Positions 8,328 to 17,413 of a DNA stretch of 64,000 bases are shown here, one piece after another. The number at the start of each line of letters is the position of its first letter. The stretch's first letter is position 1. The stretch is from Brucella anthropi ATCC 49188. GTDB taxonomy: Bacteria; Pseudomonadota; Alphaproteobacteria; Rhizobiales; Rhizobiaceae. The stretch spans positions 992,001 through 1,056,000 of the forward strand of contig NC_009667.1 in assembly GCF_000017405.1 (NCBI RefSeq). Direction: 5' to 3'. Under the pieces are notes generated by a model that saw nothing but the letters and a program-made list of their open reading frames with translations, searched no databases and was not told where the DNA came from. The position numbers and the translations under genes are program-made.

Positions 8328-9861
8328 TGGCCGTACTCTCTTCGAATCCATCAATTTCAGCATAACCGTAGGTCGCATCGGTCTGGTCGGACGCAATGGC
8401 GTCGGGAAATCGACGCTGCTGCACGTGATGAGTAGCGCGATGCTTCCGACAAGCGGAAATGTGACCGTAAACGGGACCATCGGTGTGTTGCGGCAGAACG
8501 TCGGCGGCGATGGTTCCGAGACGCTGGCTGATCTTTTCGATGCGCGCACAGACTTCGACATTTTGGCACGTGTCGAACAGGGCTTGGCCAGTGACAGCGA
8601 TCTCAATGAGGCCGATTGGCTTCTGCCACAGCGTTTTGCCGACGTGCTGCAGCGGCTTGGTTTGCCTGATATGGCTCCCGACACACCCCTTTCGGCCTTG
8701 AGCGGTGGCCAGCAGACACGCGCGGCGCTTGCAGCACTCATCTTCCGCAAACCTGATCTCATTCTGTTGGACGAACCGACCAATAATCTCGATCGTGCCG
8801 GTCGTTTGGCAGTTGTCGATTTGCTGACCGCCTGGCGCGGCGCAGCCGTGGTGGTCAGCCATGACCGCGAACTGTTGCAGTCCATGGATGCGATAGCGGA
8901 ATTATCTCCGGACGGGCTTCGGCTCTACGGCGGCAACTGGGACTTCTATCACGCAAAAAAGACCGAAGAGCGCGCGACGGCGGTGCGCGATCTCGTAACG
9001 GCACAGCGTGAAGTCAAGCAGGTGGAGCGGAAGGCACAGGCTGCAGCCGAAAGACAGGCGCGCAGCGATGCACGCGGTCGCAAATCGCGCGCCGATGCAG
9101 GGATGAGCAAAATGCTGCTCGATGCCCGGGAGGACCGTGCGCAGCAGTCGAAGGGCCGGGGCGATGCACTGGCGGAACGCCAGTCTAGCCGGGCCAACGA
9201 GCAGTTGCAGGAGGCGGAAGCAAAAGTCGAGCGAGTAAGGCCGATGCATTTCAATGTGGCTGGTGCGGTTCCGCCTTCCGGTCGCGTCATGCTCGATATG
9301 CGAAATGTCTCGGGCGGGCCGCAAGCCGACTACCCGGTGATCCGCGACCTGTCATTGAAGATCGTGGGAGCCGAGCGTGTGGTTGTCGCAGGGCCGAATG
9401 GCGCAGGCAAGACCAGCCTGTTGCGGCTGATTACGGGGGAGCTTCAACCTTTGGCCGGAACCGTCATGCGCCCGGAGCGCATGGTGATGTTTGACCAGCG
9501 GATGAGCCTGATGGATCGCGGCCAGACCCTTTATGAAAATTATCGGCGTCTCAATCCGGGGTCGAACGACAATGATGCCCGTGCAGCACTGGCGCGTTTT
9601 TCGTTTCGCGGCGAGGGGGCTTCACGGCTTGCCAGCAGTCTCAGTGGAGGCGAATTGTTGCGGGCGGCACTTGCCTGCGTTCTGGGTGGAACAGAGTTTC
9701 CCGAACTTCTGATCCTTGATGAACCGACCAATCATCTCGACCTGGATTCCATCGAGGCGCTGGAAACTGCTCTCAATGCCTATGAAGGCGCATTGATCAT
9801 CGTGAGCCACGATCAGGCTTTTCTCAATGCCATCGGAATAGAAAGGGTGATTGAACTCTAA
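8281..9861 (+). CDS. ABC-F family ATP-binding protein
   Basis: Soluble twin-ATPase of the ABC-F class, 526 residues, acting on ribosomes rather than in membrane transport. Domain 1: Walker A GRNGVGKST (about 37), signature LSGGQQTR, Walker B LILLDEPTNNLD. Then a charged arm/linker region (about 220-320, rich in A, E, R, K). Domain 2: GPNGAGKTS (about 371), LSGGELLRAA, LLILDEPTNHLD. It is not one of the housekeeping EttA/Uup types that I can place with certainty. A GTG start at 8254 is in frame, but ATG 8281 (MSALLTLQDVS) fits the family start. Confidence 0.92.
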   Translation: MSALLTLQDVSCVTADGRTLFESINFSITVGRIGLVGRNGVGKSTLLHVMSSAMLPTSGNVTVNGTIGVLRQNVGGDGSETLADLFDARTDFDILARVEQGLASDSDLNEADWLLPQRFADVLQRLGLPDMAPDTPLSALSGGQQTRAALAALIFRKPDLILLDEPTNNLDRAGRLAVVDLLTAWRGAAVVVSHDRELLQSMDAIAELSPDGLRLYGGNWDFYHAKKTEERATAVRDLVTAQREVKQVERKAQAAAERQARSDARGRKSRADAGMSKMLLDAREDRAQQSKGRGDALAERQSSRANEQLQEAEAKVERVRPMHFNVAGAVPPSGRVMLDMRNVSGGPQADYPVIRDLSLKIVGAERVVVAGPNGAGKTSLLRLITGELQPLAGTVMRPERMVMFDQRMSLMDRGQTLYENYRRLNPGSNDNDARAALARFSFRGEGASRLASSLSGGELLRAALACVLGGTEFPELLILDEPTNHLDLDSIEALETALNAYEGALIIVSHDQAFLNAIGIERVIEL

Positions 9862-9867
9862 AAAGGG

Positions 9868-10326
9868 TCAATCGCCATTCAGGCGCGGTGCGACTTTTTC
9901 GATTTCGCCGATCAGTTCCAGCAGATTGCGACTGACATGCGCATGGAGTGCCGCCGCAACTTCGGGATATTCTTCCAGAATGCGGCGGAAGATTGCGCGG
10001 CTGATGCGGATAACCTCGGTTTCCGCTTCGGCGACTGCACCGGTAAGACGCGATGTCTGTGCGATCAACGCCATTTCGCCAATCATGGCGCCAGGGCCGA
10101 CAGGGCGGATCGCAATCCGCCCTTCGTCTTGTTCATGAAACAGGGTGATATTGCCCGATACGACGATATAGGCGCAGTCGGCACTTTGCTCTTCACGGAA
10201 AAGCTCACGCCCGGCCCTGAGAACGAGACGTTCCGCACCGAAAGCAAGCAACCGCAACTGTTCGGGCGTAAAAGACTCGAACAGGCCTACCGTGCCGAGA
10301 ATGCGAATATCGTCATCAAGCGCCAT
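9868..10326 (-). CDS. Cyclic nucleotide-binding domain protein
   Basis: 152 residues, essentially one cNMP-binding beta-roll (residues about 12-130) with the phosphate-binding-cassette-like stretch GPGAMIGEMALIAQTSRLTGAVAEAE. The usual arginine of the cassette appears as R-L-T-G. There is no DNA-binding HTH, so this is not a full CRP/FNR regulator. It follows the response regulator on the same strand (34-base gap) and may form an operon with it, which suggests a signalling role. The ligand is unknown. Confidence 0.85.
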   Translation of the reverse strand: MALDDDIRILGTVGLFESFTPEQLRLLAFGAERLVLRAGRELFREEQSADCAYIVVSGNITLFHEQDEGRIAIRPVGPGAMIGEMALIAQTSRLTGAVAEAETEVIRISRAIFRRILEEYPEVAAALHAHVSRNLLELIGEIEKVAPRLNGD

Positions 10327-10360
10327 GGGTCGTCAATACACCTGCATCGGGCGCTGTCCA

Positions 10361-11044
10361 TCATGGGACAAGCTTGTATCCCCCGCTTTCTGTGACCAGA
10401 AGCGCCGCATTGGACGGATCTTTTTCGATTTTCTGGCGCAGACGATAGACGTGGGTTTCCAGCGTATGCGTGGTCACACCTGAATTATAACCCCATACTT
10501 CTTCAAGAAGCACATCGCGGCCGATAACCTTGTCGCCGGCGCGATAGAGATACTTGATGATCGCCGCTTCCTTTTCGGTGAGGCGAATCTTGCTGCCCTT
10601 CTCGTCGATGAGGAGTTTCTGGCCGGGCTTGAACGTATAAGGGCCGACGATGAAGGTCGCATCCTCGCTCTGCTCGTGCTGACGCAGCTGCGCGCGCACG
10701 CGCGCCAGAAGCACTGCGAATTTGAACGGCTTGGTGACATAATCATTGGCGCCCGATTCGAGGCCGAGGATCGTATCCGATTCCGTATCGTGGCCGGTGA
10801 GCATGATGATCGGTGCCTTGAAACCACCCTTGCGCAGCAATTTTACGGCTTCACGTCCATCCATATCCGGCAGGCCGACATCCATGATCAGGAGGTCTAC
10901 AATGCCGTTTCGTGCAGTCTGGATGCCCTTGGTGGCATTGTCTTCCTGCAAAATCTGGAATTCTTCGCACAGCTCCAGCTGTTCGACGAGGATAGAACGG
11001 AGATCTTCGTCATCGTCCACAATCAGTATCGTACGGCCTGTCAT
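10361..11044 (-). CDS. OmpR-family response regulator (CenR-like)
   Basis: 227 residues: a receiver domain (1-120) with acidic pocket DDDED, phospho-acceptor Asp55 in LLIMDVGLPD and conserved Lys in YVTKPF, then a winged-helix output domain (about 130-225; RDVLLEEVWGYN, THTLETHVYRLRQKIE). The sequence, including RVRAQLRQHEQSEDATF, resembles the envelope regulator CenR of alphaproteobacteria; I infer that identity and am not certain. No histidine kinase gene is adjacent. Confidence 0.9.
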   Translation of the reverse strand: MTGRTILIVDDDEDLRSILVEQLELCEEFQILQEDNATKGIQTARNGIVDLLIMDVGLPDMDGREAVKLLRKGGFKAPIIMLTGHDTESDTILGLESGANDYVTKPFKFAVLLARVRAQLRQHEQSEDATFIVGPYTFKPGQKLLIDEKGSKIRLTEKEAAIIKYLYRAGDKVIGRDVLLEEVWGYNSGVTTHTLETHVYRLRQKIEKDPSNAALLVTESGGYKLVP

Positions 11045-11187
11045 GCCTGTCCTCGTTACTCTTTGATTTAAATGGCTCTTGGTGTTTTATGACATTTAAT
11101 GGAGACAAGTTGAAGCGGCGAAACGCGAAAGAGATTTTTGCTCTCGCCGACAACGGTTTGAAACATGCATGACACGGAGGCGGGGGC

Positions 11188-11733
11188 TTGGCCAGATACG
11201 AAATTAGCCGGGGAATTGGCATTATCGATGTGCGGGCCAAACCGGGCCACAAGACTCGCGGTTTGCTTGTTGCCGGCAATCTGGTGCTGGAATGCGCTCT
11301 TGGCAAGGGGGGAATCAGCGCTTTCAAGCGCGAAGGTGACGGAGCAACGCCTCTGGCAACCATGCGGCTGCTCTATGGATACCGGCGCGGCGACAAGGGT
11401 ATGCTGCCGTCATCGCGGTTGCCGCTCGGGCGCATCCGCCGTCTGGATGGCTGGTGCGATGCATCGTCTGACGCCAATTACAACCGCCCGGTAAGGCTGC
11501 CTTATGCGGCAAGCCACGAGGATATGTGGCGGCGTGATGATCTTTATGATGTCTGCATTGTCATGGACTGGAATATTGCGCCGCGCCGTCGCGGATGCGG
11601 CAGTGCAATCTTCTTTCACCTTGCCAGACCCGGCTATACGCCCACAGAAGGCTGCATAGCATTGAGGCGCGCCGACATGGCGCGCCTATTGCCTCATCTG
11701 ACGGACCGAACCGTGATCCGTGTCCTGAGATAA
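11188..11733 (+). CDS. L,D-transpeptidase (YkuD) family protein
   Basis: 181 residues with the YkuD catalytic signature at the C-terminus: His in IFFHLARPGYTPTEGCIALRR and the nucleophilic Cys in EGCIAL. The family cross-links peptidoglycan (3-3 bonds) or attaches proteins to it in the periplasm. No obvious signal peptide is present at the chosen start. The start is TTG 11188, preceded by GGAGGCGGGGG. It is divergent from the response regulator. Confidence 0.85.
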   Translation: MARYEISRGIGIIDVRAKPGHKTRGLLVAGNLVLECALGKGGISAFKREGDGATPLATMRLLYGYRRGDKGMLPSSRLPLGRIRRLDGWCDASSDANYNRPVRLPYAASHEDMWRRDDLYDVCIVMDWNIAPRRRGCGSAIFFHLARPGYTPTEGCIALRRADMARLLPHLTDRTVIRVLR

Positions 11734-11738
11734 TCGTC

Positions 11739-13229
11739 TCAGTGTGCGGCGGCAGCAGCAACGACCCTGACTTCATTGCCCTTGGCATCGTAGAGCTTGC
11801 CGTTCAGGAAATAATCTCCGTCATGCAGCTCCGAGATGTTGTGATGGCGGATGATGCGTTCCGTACCTTCCGCGAAGACTGACATCTGGTTGCTGTTGCC
11901 CAATTTGATTTCATTGAACATCAGGTTGAGCGCAATGGCCATCAACGCTGCCGAGCTGATGCCGGAGTGGAAGATGGTTTCAAACCAGGTCGGAAAGTTA
12001 TGATAGAACTGGGGTGCGGCGATCGGGATCATACCGAAGCCGATCGAGGTTGCCACGATAATGAGATTGATATTGTTCTCGTAGTCCACTTTGGCGAGTG
12101 TGCGGATGCCGCTTGCAGCCACCGTGCCGAACAGGACGATACCCGCTCCACCCAGAACTGCCGGAGGAACGCAGGCAATCACCCGACCCATCACCGGCAG
12201 GAGGCCGAGCGTGATGAGGATCAGCCCGCCAGTTGCCACGACATAACGGCTCTTCACGCCTGTCACAGCGACAAGGCCGACATTCTGTGCGAAGGCGCTT
12301 TGCGTAAAGGAACCGACAACCGGCGACAGGATGCTTGAAAGCATATCCGCGCGCAGGCCGTTGGCGAGACGTCGCGAATCCACTTTCGTACCGAGGATTT
12401 CACCGACCGCCAGAATATCGGCGGAAGTCTCGACGAGCGTGACCATGATCACAATGAACATAGAGAGCGTTGCGGCGAGGCTGAATATCGGCATGCCGAA
12501 GTGGAAGATTTCCGGCAGCGCCACCATTGAACCTTCGCTCACCCGCGAAAAATCGGTCATGCCGAGCGCCCAGGCGATAAAGGTTCCAATGACCATCGCG
12601 AGCAGGATCGAAAGTCGCGAAATCGTGGCATTGCCCATCTTGCTGAGAATGAGCACGATGACCAGTGTGAGGCCGGCAAGACCGATATTGGCCATGCTGC
12701 CGAATTCGGGGCTGTTGCTGTCTCCGCCCATTGCCCAGCGCGCCGCAACAGGCATCAGCGTCAGGCCGATGGTGGTGATGACGATACCGGTGACGAGCGG
12801 CGGAAAGAAACGCGTGATGCGTGAGAATATCGGCGTGATGATAAGGCCGATGACGGCTGCCGCAATGACGGCTCCCAGCACGACCTGCAAGCCGGCTTCA
12901 CCGGTCTGGCTCGATGTGACGATGGCCACCATGGTGGCGACGCCCGAAAAAGAGACGCCCTGGACCAGAGGCAGCTGGCAGCCGAAAAAAGGTATGCCGA
13001 CGGTTTGCAGGACGGTGGCAACGCCACCGGCAAAAAGCGATGCGGTGATCAAGAGGCCGATTTCGGTTGGGCTGAGACCAGCCGCCTGACCGATGATCAG
13101 CGGAACTGCCACGATGCCCCCATACATGGTCAGCACATGCTGAAAACCATATGCCAGATTGGCAGCGACAGATAGTTTTTCATCTTCGGGACGCGAAAGC
13201 GTATCCGCCCCGGACTGGTGCGTATTCAA
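11739..13229 (-). CDS. NCS2-family purine (xanthine/uric acid) permease
   Basis: 496 residues and about 12-14 membrane helices: a nucleobase:cation symporter-2. Signature elements are the QNVGLVAVTGVKSR motif and the TM1 region FQHVLTMYGGIVAVPLI. The sequence is nearest to the xanthine/uric-acid subgroup (UacT, PbuX, pucK type), but the substrate is inferred. The start appears to be TTG 13229 (MNTHQSGADTLS), behind a strong GGGAGGGAG SD. A hairpin lies in its short leader (13252-13277). Confidence 0.9.
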   Translation of the reverse strand: MNTHQSGADTLSRPEDEKLSVAANLAYGFQHVLTMYGGIVAVPLIIGQAAGLSPTEIGLLITASLFAGGVATVLQTVGIPFFGCQLPLVQGVSFSGVATMVAIVTSSQTGEAGLQVVLGAVIAAAVIGLIITPIFSRITRFFPPLVTGIVITTIGLTLMPVAARWAMGGDSNSPEFGSMANIGLAGLTLVIVLILSKMGNATISRLSILLAMVIGTFIAWALGMTDFSRVSEGSMVALPEIFHFGMPIFSLAATLSMFIVIMVTLVETSADILAVGEILGTKVDSRRLANGLRADMLSSILSPVVGSFTQSAFAQNVGLVAVTGVKSRYVVATGGLILITLGLLPVMGRVIACVPPAVLGGAGIVLFGTVAASGIRTLAKVDYENNINLIIVATSIGFGMIPIAAPQFYHNFPTWFETIFHSGISSAALMAIALNLMFNEIKLGNSNQMSVFAEGTERIIRHHNISELHDGDYFLNGKLYDAKGNEVRVVAAAAAH

Positions 13230-13456
13230 TGCTACTCCCTCCCAGCAGGCGCGAACATATCGCGAGCCTGCTCTCTCCGTTCTCCCTGCGCTGGATCGTC
13301 ATGACGGCATGTCTTTCGACACCCAACTGACGACGAAATGCGCGATGTCTCCTCCAAAGACATGTCGCAGGAGTATAACCGCAGCCGTCTAGATGACTGT
13401 GTCTCTTTTGCTTGAAATTGTTTTCGATACGGGAGTGCTAATGTTGAGGGAGTTTT

Positions 13457-14950
13457 TCAGCTGTCGGTTTTGGTGCGCGCGTCTCTCATCGCATCGCGCA
13501 GCACAGCGAAAATGTACGGCTCCAGCGATTGCGCAACGTTGAAGCGCAGGAAACGGCTGGCCGTATGTGACGGGCTGAAGACGTTGCCGGGCGCAAGCAC
13601 GACGCCTTTGTCCAGAGCATGCCGCGCAATCTGGCCGGAGTCCAGCCCAGCGGGCAATTCGGCCCATAGAAACATGCCGCCTTGCGGCTCGGTCCACAGC
13701 GTGAGGCCCTCTGCCTTCAGGCGGCTGGCGATGAGTGTCATCGCATCGGCCAGTTTGGCGCGCAGGCTGTCCACGTGGCGGCGGTAGGCACCATCGGTCA
13801 AGAGCGCATGCACAATCTGTTGCGACAACACATTGCCCCCGAAGCTGGTGGCGAGCTTCAGGTCGGTCAGCCCGTCGATCCAGTCGCGACGTCCGGCGAT
13901 ATAGCCGACGCGGGCTGCGGCGGACAGCGTCTTGGAGAAACTGCCAACATGCAGGACGCGGTCGAACCCGTCCAGTTCGGCAAGAAGCGGGGTAGGCGAG
14001 GGGTGGAAGTCGCCGAAGATATTATCTTCGACCAGCGTGACGCCATGCGCTTCGGCGAGCTTCAGCAGCCGGTGGGCCGTGGCTGGCGTCATCGAACCGC
14101 CGGTCGGGTTATGCAATCCGGCATTGGATATATAGAGTTTCGGCGCGTGTTCGCTGGCTGCTTTCGCAAAGGCTTCGAGGTCCGGGCCGGTATGGGTATA
14201 GGGCACACCGATCAGTTTTACACGGTGTGTCAGAAGCACGGCCTGAAAGTTGAAGTAGCAGGGATCATCGACCAGAACCGTATCGCCCGGTTGCAACAGA
14301 TAACGGCAGATCAGGTCGATGGCCTGCGTGCCGGAATCGGCCAGCAATATTTCTCCGCTCGAAACGTCGATGCCTTGTTCACCGAGTCGGTGAGCAAGGT
14401 GCTGGCGCAGGGGCCGGAAACCGAGCGGTTCGCCATAGGTGGCAATATTGCTCCCCTCGTCGCGAGCAACCGCGCGCATCGCCCGGCGGATCGCTTCCTG
14501 TGGAAGCCACGTGTCGGGTAGCCATCCGCACCCCGGTTTAAGTGCGGTGTCGTCTGCCTCAAGTGACTGTCGCATGACCCAGAAAGGATCGATCTGGCGC
14601 TCCTTGTGCGGTGTGTTGATGGCCAGCGAAAATGGCTGGCGAGCGCGCTCCGAAACATAGAAACCGGCACCGCGGCGCGACTGAATTATGCCTTCCGCCA
14701 CCAGCCTGTCATAGGCTTCAACGACAGTGGATTTCGAGACATTCATCGCTTCGGCGAGGCGACGGATGGAAGGCAGTCGCGCACCCGGCGCAAGGCTCAT
14801 CGCCGTAATGCGTCCGCGAATAATGCCCATCACCTTTTCAACGAGCGGCGTCCTGTCGGCGGTAGCGTTTTCATCGCCACGCTCGATTTCTCCGCTTGCG
14901 TAAGCAGCTTCTACAGCTTCGAGGCTGCGCAGAAGGCCCGTCGAAATCAT
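13457..14950 (-). CDS. MocR-type PLP-dependent GntR transcription regulator
   Basis: About 497 residues: an N-terminal GntR winged helix (VEKVMGIIRGRI...LPSIRRLAEAMNVSKSTVVEAYDRLVAEGII, about 35-95) joined to a fold-type I aminotransferase domain with the PLP lysine in HVGSFSKTLSAAARVGYIAG. I chose ATG 14950, with AAGGGAT just upstream; a TTG start at 14995 would read through the operator. It is divergent from an EamA transporter, a common MocR arrangement, so that transporter is the probable target. Confidence 0.9.
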   Translation of the reverse strand: MISTGLLRSLEAVEAAYASGEIERGDENATADRTPLVEKVMGIIRGRITAMSLAPGARLPSIRRLAEAMNVSKSTVVEAYDRLVAEGIIQSRRGAGFYVSERARQPFSLAINTPHKERQIDPFWVMRQSLEADDTALKPGCGWLPDTWLPQEAIRRAMRAVARDEGSNIATYGEPLGFRPLRQHLAHRLGEQGIDVSSGEILLADSGTQAIDLICRYLLQPGDTVLVDDPCYFNFQAVLLTHRVKLIGVPYTHTGPDLEAFAKAASEHAPKLYISNAGLHNPTGGSMTPATAHRLLKLAEAHGVTLVEDNIFGDFHPSPTPLLAELDGFDRVLHVGSFSKTLSAAARVGYIAGRRDWIDGLTDLKLATSFGGNVLSQQIVHALLTDGAYRRHVDSLRAKLADAMTLIASRLKAEGLTLWTEPQGGMFLWAELPAGLDSGQIARHALDKGVVLAPGNVFSPSHTASRFLRFNVAQSLEPYIFAVLRDAMRDARTKTDS

Positions 14951-14976
14951 CTGTACTATCCCTTGTACCAGTACAG
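14951..14976. promoter_or_regulatory. Probable MocR operator between the regulator and the EamA gene
   Basis: CTGTAC at 14951-14956 and GTACAG at 14971-14976 form an inverted repeat. TGTAC also recurs as a direct repeat 12 bases on (14952-14956 and 14964-14968). MocR proteins commonly bind mixed direct/inverted repeats. The site covers the SD of the regulator, consistent with autorepression. Confidence 0.5.
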
Positions 14977-15077
14977 TTTGCCAGAATTGTCCCAAAACTG
15001 TCTCTGATTATTCGGGCAGTTCCGCGGCATTGTCTCACGAATCCTTATACGATTTTAGAGAAAGTCGAAAAGACACT

Positions 15078-15950
15078 ATGCGTGAGAATGTTGGGAATAA
15101 GACCGCCGGATGGGTCAACGGGTTTTTGGGCGTGTTGATTTTTTCCGGCTCGCTGCCGGCAACACGGCTGGCGGTGATCGATATCGATCCGACGTTTCTG
15201 ACAATGGCGCGAGCGTCTATCGCGGGACTGCTTGGCATGGCGCTTCTGCTGGCGTTTCGGGAACCTTTTCCCCGCCGCACCGATGCCATCTCGTTGATTG
15301 TGGTGGCGCTTGGCGTGGTCGTCGGTTTCCCGCTTCTGACGGGGCTTGCCCTTCAGCACATGACGTCTGCCCACGCGATTGTCTTCATCGGGCTGCTCCC
15401 GCTCGCCACGGCAATCTTCGCTGTCCTGCGCGGTGGAGAGCATCCGCGCCCGATGTTCTGGCTGTTTTCAGTGGTTGGAAGCCTCATTGTCGCTTCCTAT
15501 GCCTATGGGCAGGGAAGCCAGTCCACGCTTCTGGGTGACGTGCTGATGCTCGCTGCCGTTATCGTCTGCGGTCTGGGCTATGCCGAAGGCGCGCAGCTTT
15601 CGCGCAGGCTCGGCGGCTGGCAGGTTATCTGCTGGGCGCTGGTGTTCTCGCTGCCGGTCATGCTGCCGCTGAGTGTCTTGACGCGTCCGGAGACATGGGC
15701 GGGCATCGGTACGCCAGCCTGGATAAGCCTCGGCTATGTCTCGTTGTTTTCGATGCTGATCGGCTTCTTCTTCTGGTATCGCGGCCTTGCGCAGGGCGGT
15801 GCCGCCACTGTCGGCCAGTTACAGCTTCTCCAGCCTTTCTTTGGCCTTATGCTGGCTGCCGGTATTGCGGGGGAACCCGTCAGTATGGGTATGGTCGCGA
15901 CGGCAGCGGTGGTCGTCGTGTGTGTGGCGGGTGCGAAGAAATTTGCTTAA
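15078..15950 (+). CDS. EamA/DMT-superfamily transporter
   Basis: 290 residues from ATG 15078 (MRENVGNKTAGWVNG), ten predicted membrane helices in two EamA repeats (about 10-140 and 150-285). Inner-membrane drug/metabolite exporter class; substrate unknown. Divergent from the MocR regulator, so export or uptake of an amino-acid or vitamin-like compound sensed by that regulator is a reasonable inference. An upstream ATG at 15030 adds 16 residues and is less likely. It ends just before, and overlaps by 4 bases, the convergent methyltransferase. Confidence 0.88.
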   Translation: MRENVGNKTAGWVNGFLGVLIFSGSLPATRLAVIDIDPTFLTMARASIAGLLGMALLLAFREPFPRRTDAISLIVVALGVVVGFPLLTGLALQHMTSAHAIVFIGLLPLATAIFAVLRGGEHPRPMFWLFSVVGSLIVASYAYGQGSQSTLLGDVLMLAAVIVCGLGYAEGAQLSRRLGGWQVICWALVFSLPVMLPLSVLTRPETWAGIGTPAWISLGYVSLFSMLIGFFFWYRGLAQGGAATVGQLQLLQPFFGLMLAAGIAGEPVSMGMVATAAVVVVCVAGAKKFA

Positions 15951-16603
15951 ATAAACGCCCAGACGGTCGTTCGCTTCACTTCAGCGTCTTCAAGGGCGCG
16001 GGTGACGGGCACGGTATAGACGGCAAGTTGCTGCAGCCGGTCTTTCGGTAGATAGGCGCGTCCCGGATCGCCGACGACGATACGGGCGCCACGTTCGGCA
16101 AGTTTTGAAAACCAGGGAATAAGCCGCTCGGCGAGCGGCTTTTCATAAAAGACATCGCCTGCCAGGATCACATCCCAACCACCGTCCTGCCCGATGAGGT
16201 CATCCAATGAGGGGAGCACCGACACGCCATTGGCCGATGCATTGATCTCGATGGCCGGAAGCGCGAAGGGGTCGATGTCCGACGCCAGCACGCTCGACGC
16301 GCCTGCCTGCATGGCGGCAATGGCGACAAGGCCGGAACCGGATGCAAAATCGAGTACCGTCTTGTCTTTCACCGTTTCTTGATGATCAAGGATATAGCGT
16401 GCCACACCCTGACCACCAGCCCAGGCGAAAGCCCAGAAGGGCGGTGGCAGGCCGATTGTAGCAAGCTCTTCCTCGGTCTTGTGCCAAAGGTCGTGCGCTT
16501 CATCGGCCAGATGCAGACGAATTTCCGGCACGTGCGGCGGCGCTTGCAGGCTGGTATTGGCCAGAATGAAATCACGCGCGCTTTTATGTGCCGGATCGAG
16601 CAT
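15947..16603 (-). CDS. Class I methyltransferase resembling EtfB lysine methyltransferase
   Basis: 218 residues from ATG 16603; a longer frame to 16711 would translate a dispersed repeat. SAM motif I is LDFASGSGLVAIAA, acidic loop ASDIDPFA, post-II motif LAGDVFYE, then VVGDPGRAYLP. The run FWAFAWAGGQGVARYILD and the DVFYE and GDPGR blocks match the seven-beta-strand methyltransferases that modify lysines in the electron transfer flavoprotein beta subunit (ETFBKMT family). Human and alphaproteobacterial members are known. The cognate etfB is at 52718. Ribosomal protein methylation (PrmA-like) is the alternative. Confidence 0.82.
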   Translation of the reverse strand: MLDPAHKSARDFILANTSLQAPPHVPEIRLHLADEAHDLWHKTEEELATIGLPPPFWAFAWAGGQGVARYILDHQETVKDKTVLDFASGSGLVAIAAMQAGASSVLASDIDPFALPAIEINASANGVSVLPSLDDLIGQDGGWDVILAGDVFYEKPLAERLIPWFSKLAERGARIVVGDPGRAYLPKDRLQQLAVYTVPVTRALEDAEVKRTTVWAFI

Positions 16604-16604
16604 C

Positions 16605-16654
16605 AGAGCATGTCTCCCTAAAGCGGGAACCGGTTTGGGGATGCAGACATGCTC
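16605..16654. repeat. Dispersed palindromic repeat, family B copy 1
   Basis: It starts AGAGCATGTCTCCC, has GGGAACCGGTTT in the middle and ends GACATGCTC. The outer arms GAGCATGTCT/AGACATGCTC pair. The left end touches the methyltransferase start and the right end includes the first two bases of the EVE gene stop codon (16653-16655). Confidence 0.8.
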
Positions 16655-17087
16655 ATGCCAAAGCGCTCTTTGCGTCCAGTCCGCCCATGCGGCAGACTTC
16701 GATCCATTCATCTTCCGTCACTGGCTGCACCGAAAGACGCATCGAGGTGACGAGCGCCATCTTCTCTAGCTTCGGATTGGCTTTCACATCTTTCAGCGTT
16801 ACCGGCTTCGGCATGTCGCGCACAGCTCTGATATCCACGCATTCCCAGCGCGGATCGTCCGTCGTGCTGTCATGATGCGCCAGCGCACAGACCTCGACGA
16901 TGCCGACGACTTCCAGCCCTTCGTTGGAATGATAGAAGAAGCCCTTGTCGCCCAGTTTCATGGCGCGCATGTTGTTGCGCGCCAGATAATTGCGCACGCC
17001 GTCCCATTGCTCGCCTTTTTCGCCACGGGCTTTCTGCATTTCCCATGACCATTTGAACGGTTCGGATTTGAACAGCCAGTAAGCCAT
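16653..17087 (-). CDS. EVE domain protein
   Basis: 144 residues, essentially a single EVE domain (PUA-like fold): MAYWLFKSEPFKWSW at the start, GVRNYLARNNMRAMKLGDKGFFYHSN in the middle. EVE domains bind modified bases in DNA or RNA; the bacterial single-domain type (thymocyte nuclear protein 1-like) has no settled function. It follows the YciI gene by 12 bases on the same strand, so the two are probably cotranscribed. A dispersed repeat supplies its stop codon. Confidence 0.9.
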   Translation of the reverse strand: MAYWLFKSEPFKWSWEMQKARGEKGEQWDGVRNYLARNNMRAMKLGDKGFFYHSNEGLEVVGIVEVCALAHHDSTTDDPRWECVDIRAVRDMPKPVTLKDVKANPKLEKMALVTSMRLSVQPVTEDEWIEVCRMGGLDAKSALA

Positions 17088-17099
17088 CAGTCATGAGCC

Positions 17100-17390
17100 T
17101 CAAGCGTTGGCGGGATTGTTGATCGCCCAATTCCACGGACGCACGGTTACGTTCTGAAACAGGCCTGCCAGTGCGTAAGGATCATTGGCAGCGATCTTTT
17201 CTGCTGCCGCCTTGTCGGCAGCTTCGACAACGACCAGACTGCCGTTTGGCTTGCCGTCTTCACCGAGGAAGGGGCCTGCGAACTTCAGCCCGTCACCAAG
17301 ACCCTTGAGATAGTCGAGATGTGCAGGGCGCGTATCGAGGCGCACTTGCAGATGGTCCGGCTTGTCGTTGCACAGAAGAGCAAAAAGCAT
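17100..17390 (-). CDS. YciI-like protein
   Basis: 96 residues (MLFALLCNDKPDHLQVRLDTRPAHLDYLKGL...): a ferredoxin-like dimeric alpha/beta barrel related to muconolactone isomerase, with the family His-Asp pair in RPAHLDYL. Enzymatic role unknown. ATG 17390 has AAGGA nine bases upstream; a TTG at 17396 is also in frame. It lies between gpsA and the EVE gene; the gpsA-YciI-EVE order is common in Rhizobiales. Confidence 0.88.
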   Translation of the reverse strand: MLFALLCNDKPDHLQVRLDTRPAHLDYLKGLGDGLKFAGPFLGEDGKPNGSLVVVEAADKAAAEKIAANDPYALAGLFQNVTVRPWNWAINNPANA

Positions 17391-17413
17391 TGTCAATGAT
17401 CCTTTCCGTTCGA

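Noticed and set aside
12331..13089. 252-codon plus-strand frame in the purine permease
   Set aside because: Mirror frame of a membrane protein; Ile/Met/Ser-rich shadow composition.
13308..13364. CATGTCTTT/AAAGACATG inverted repeat upstream of the purine permease
   Set aside because: Nine-base arms 39 bases apart; too weak alone to call an operator.
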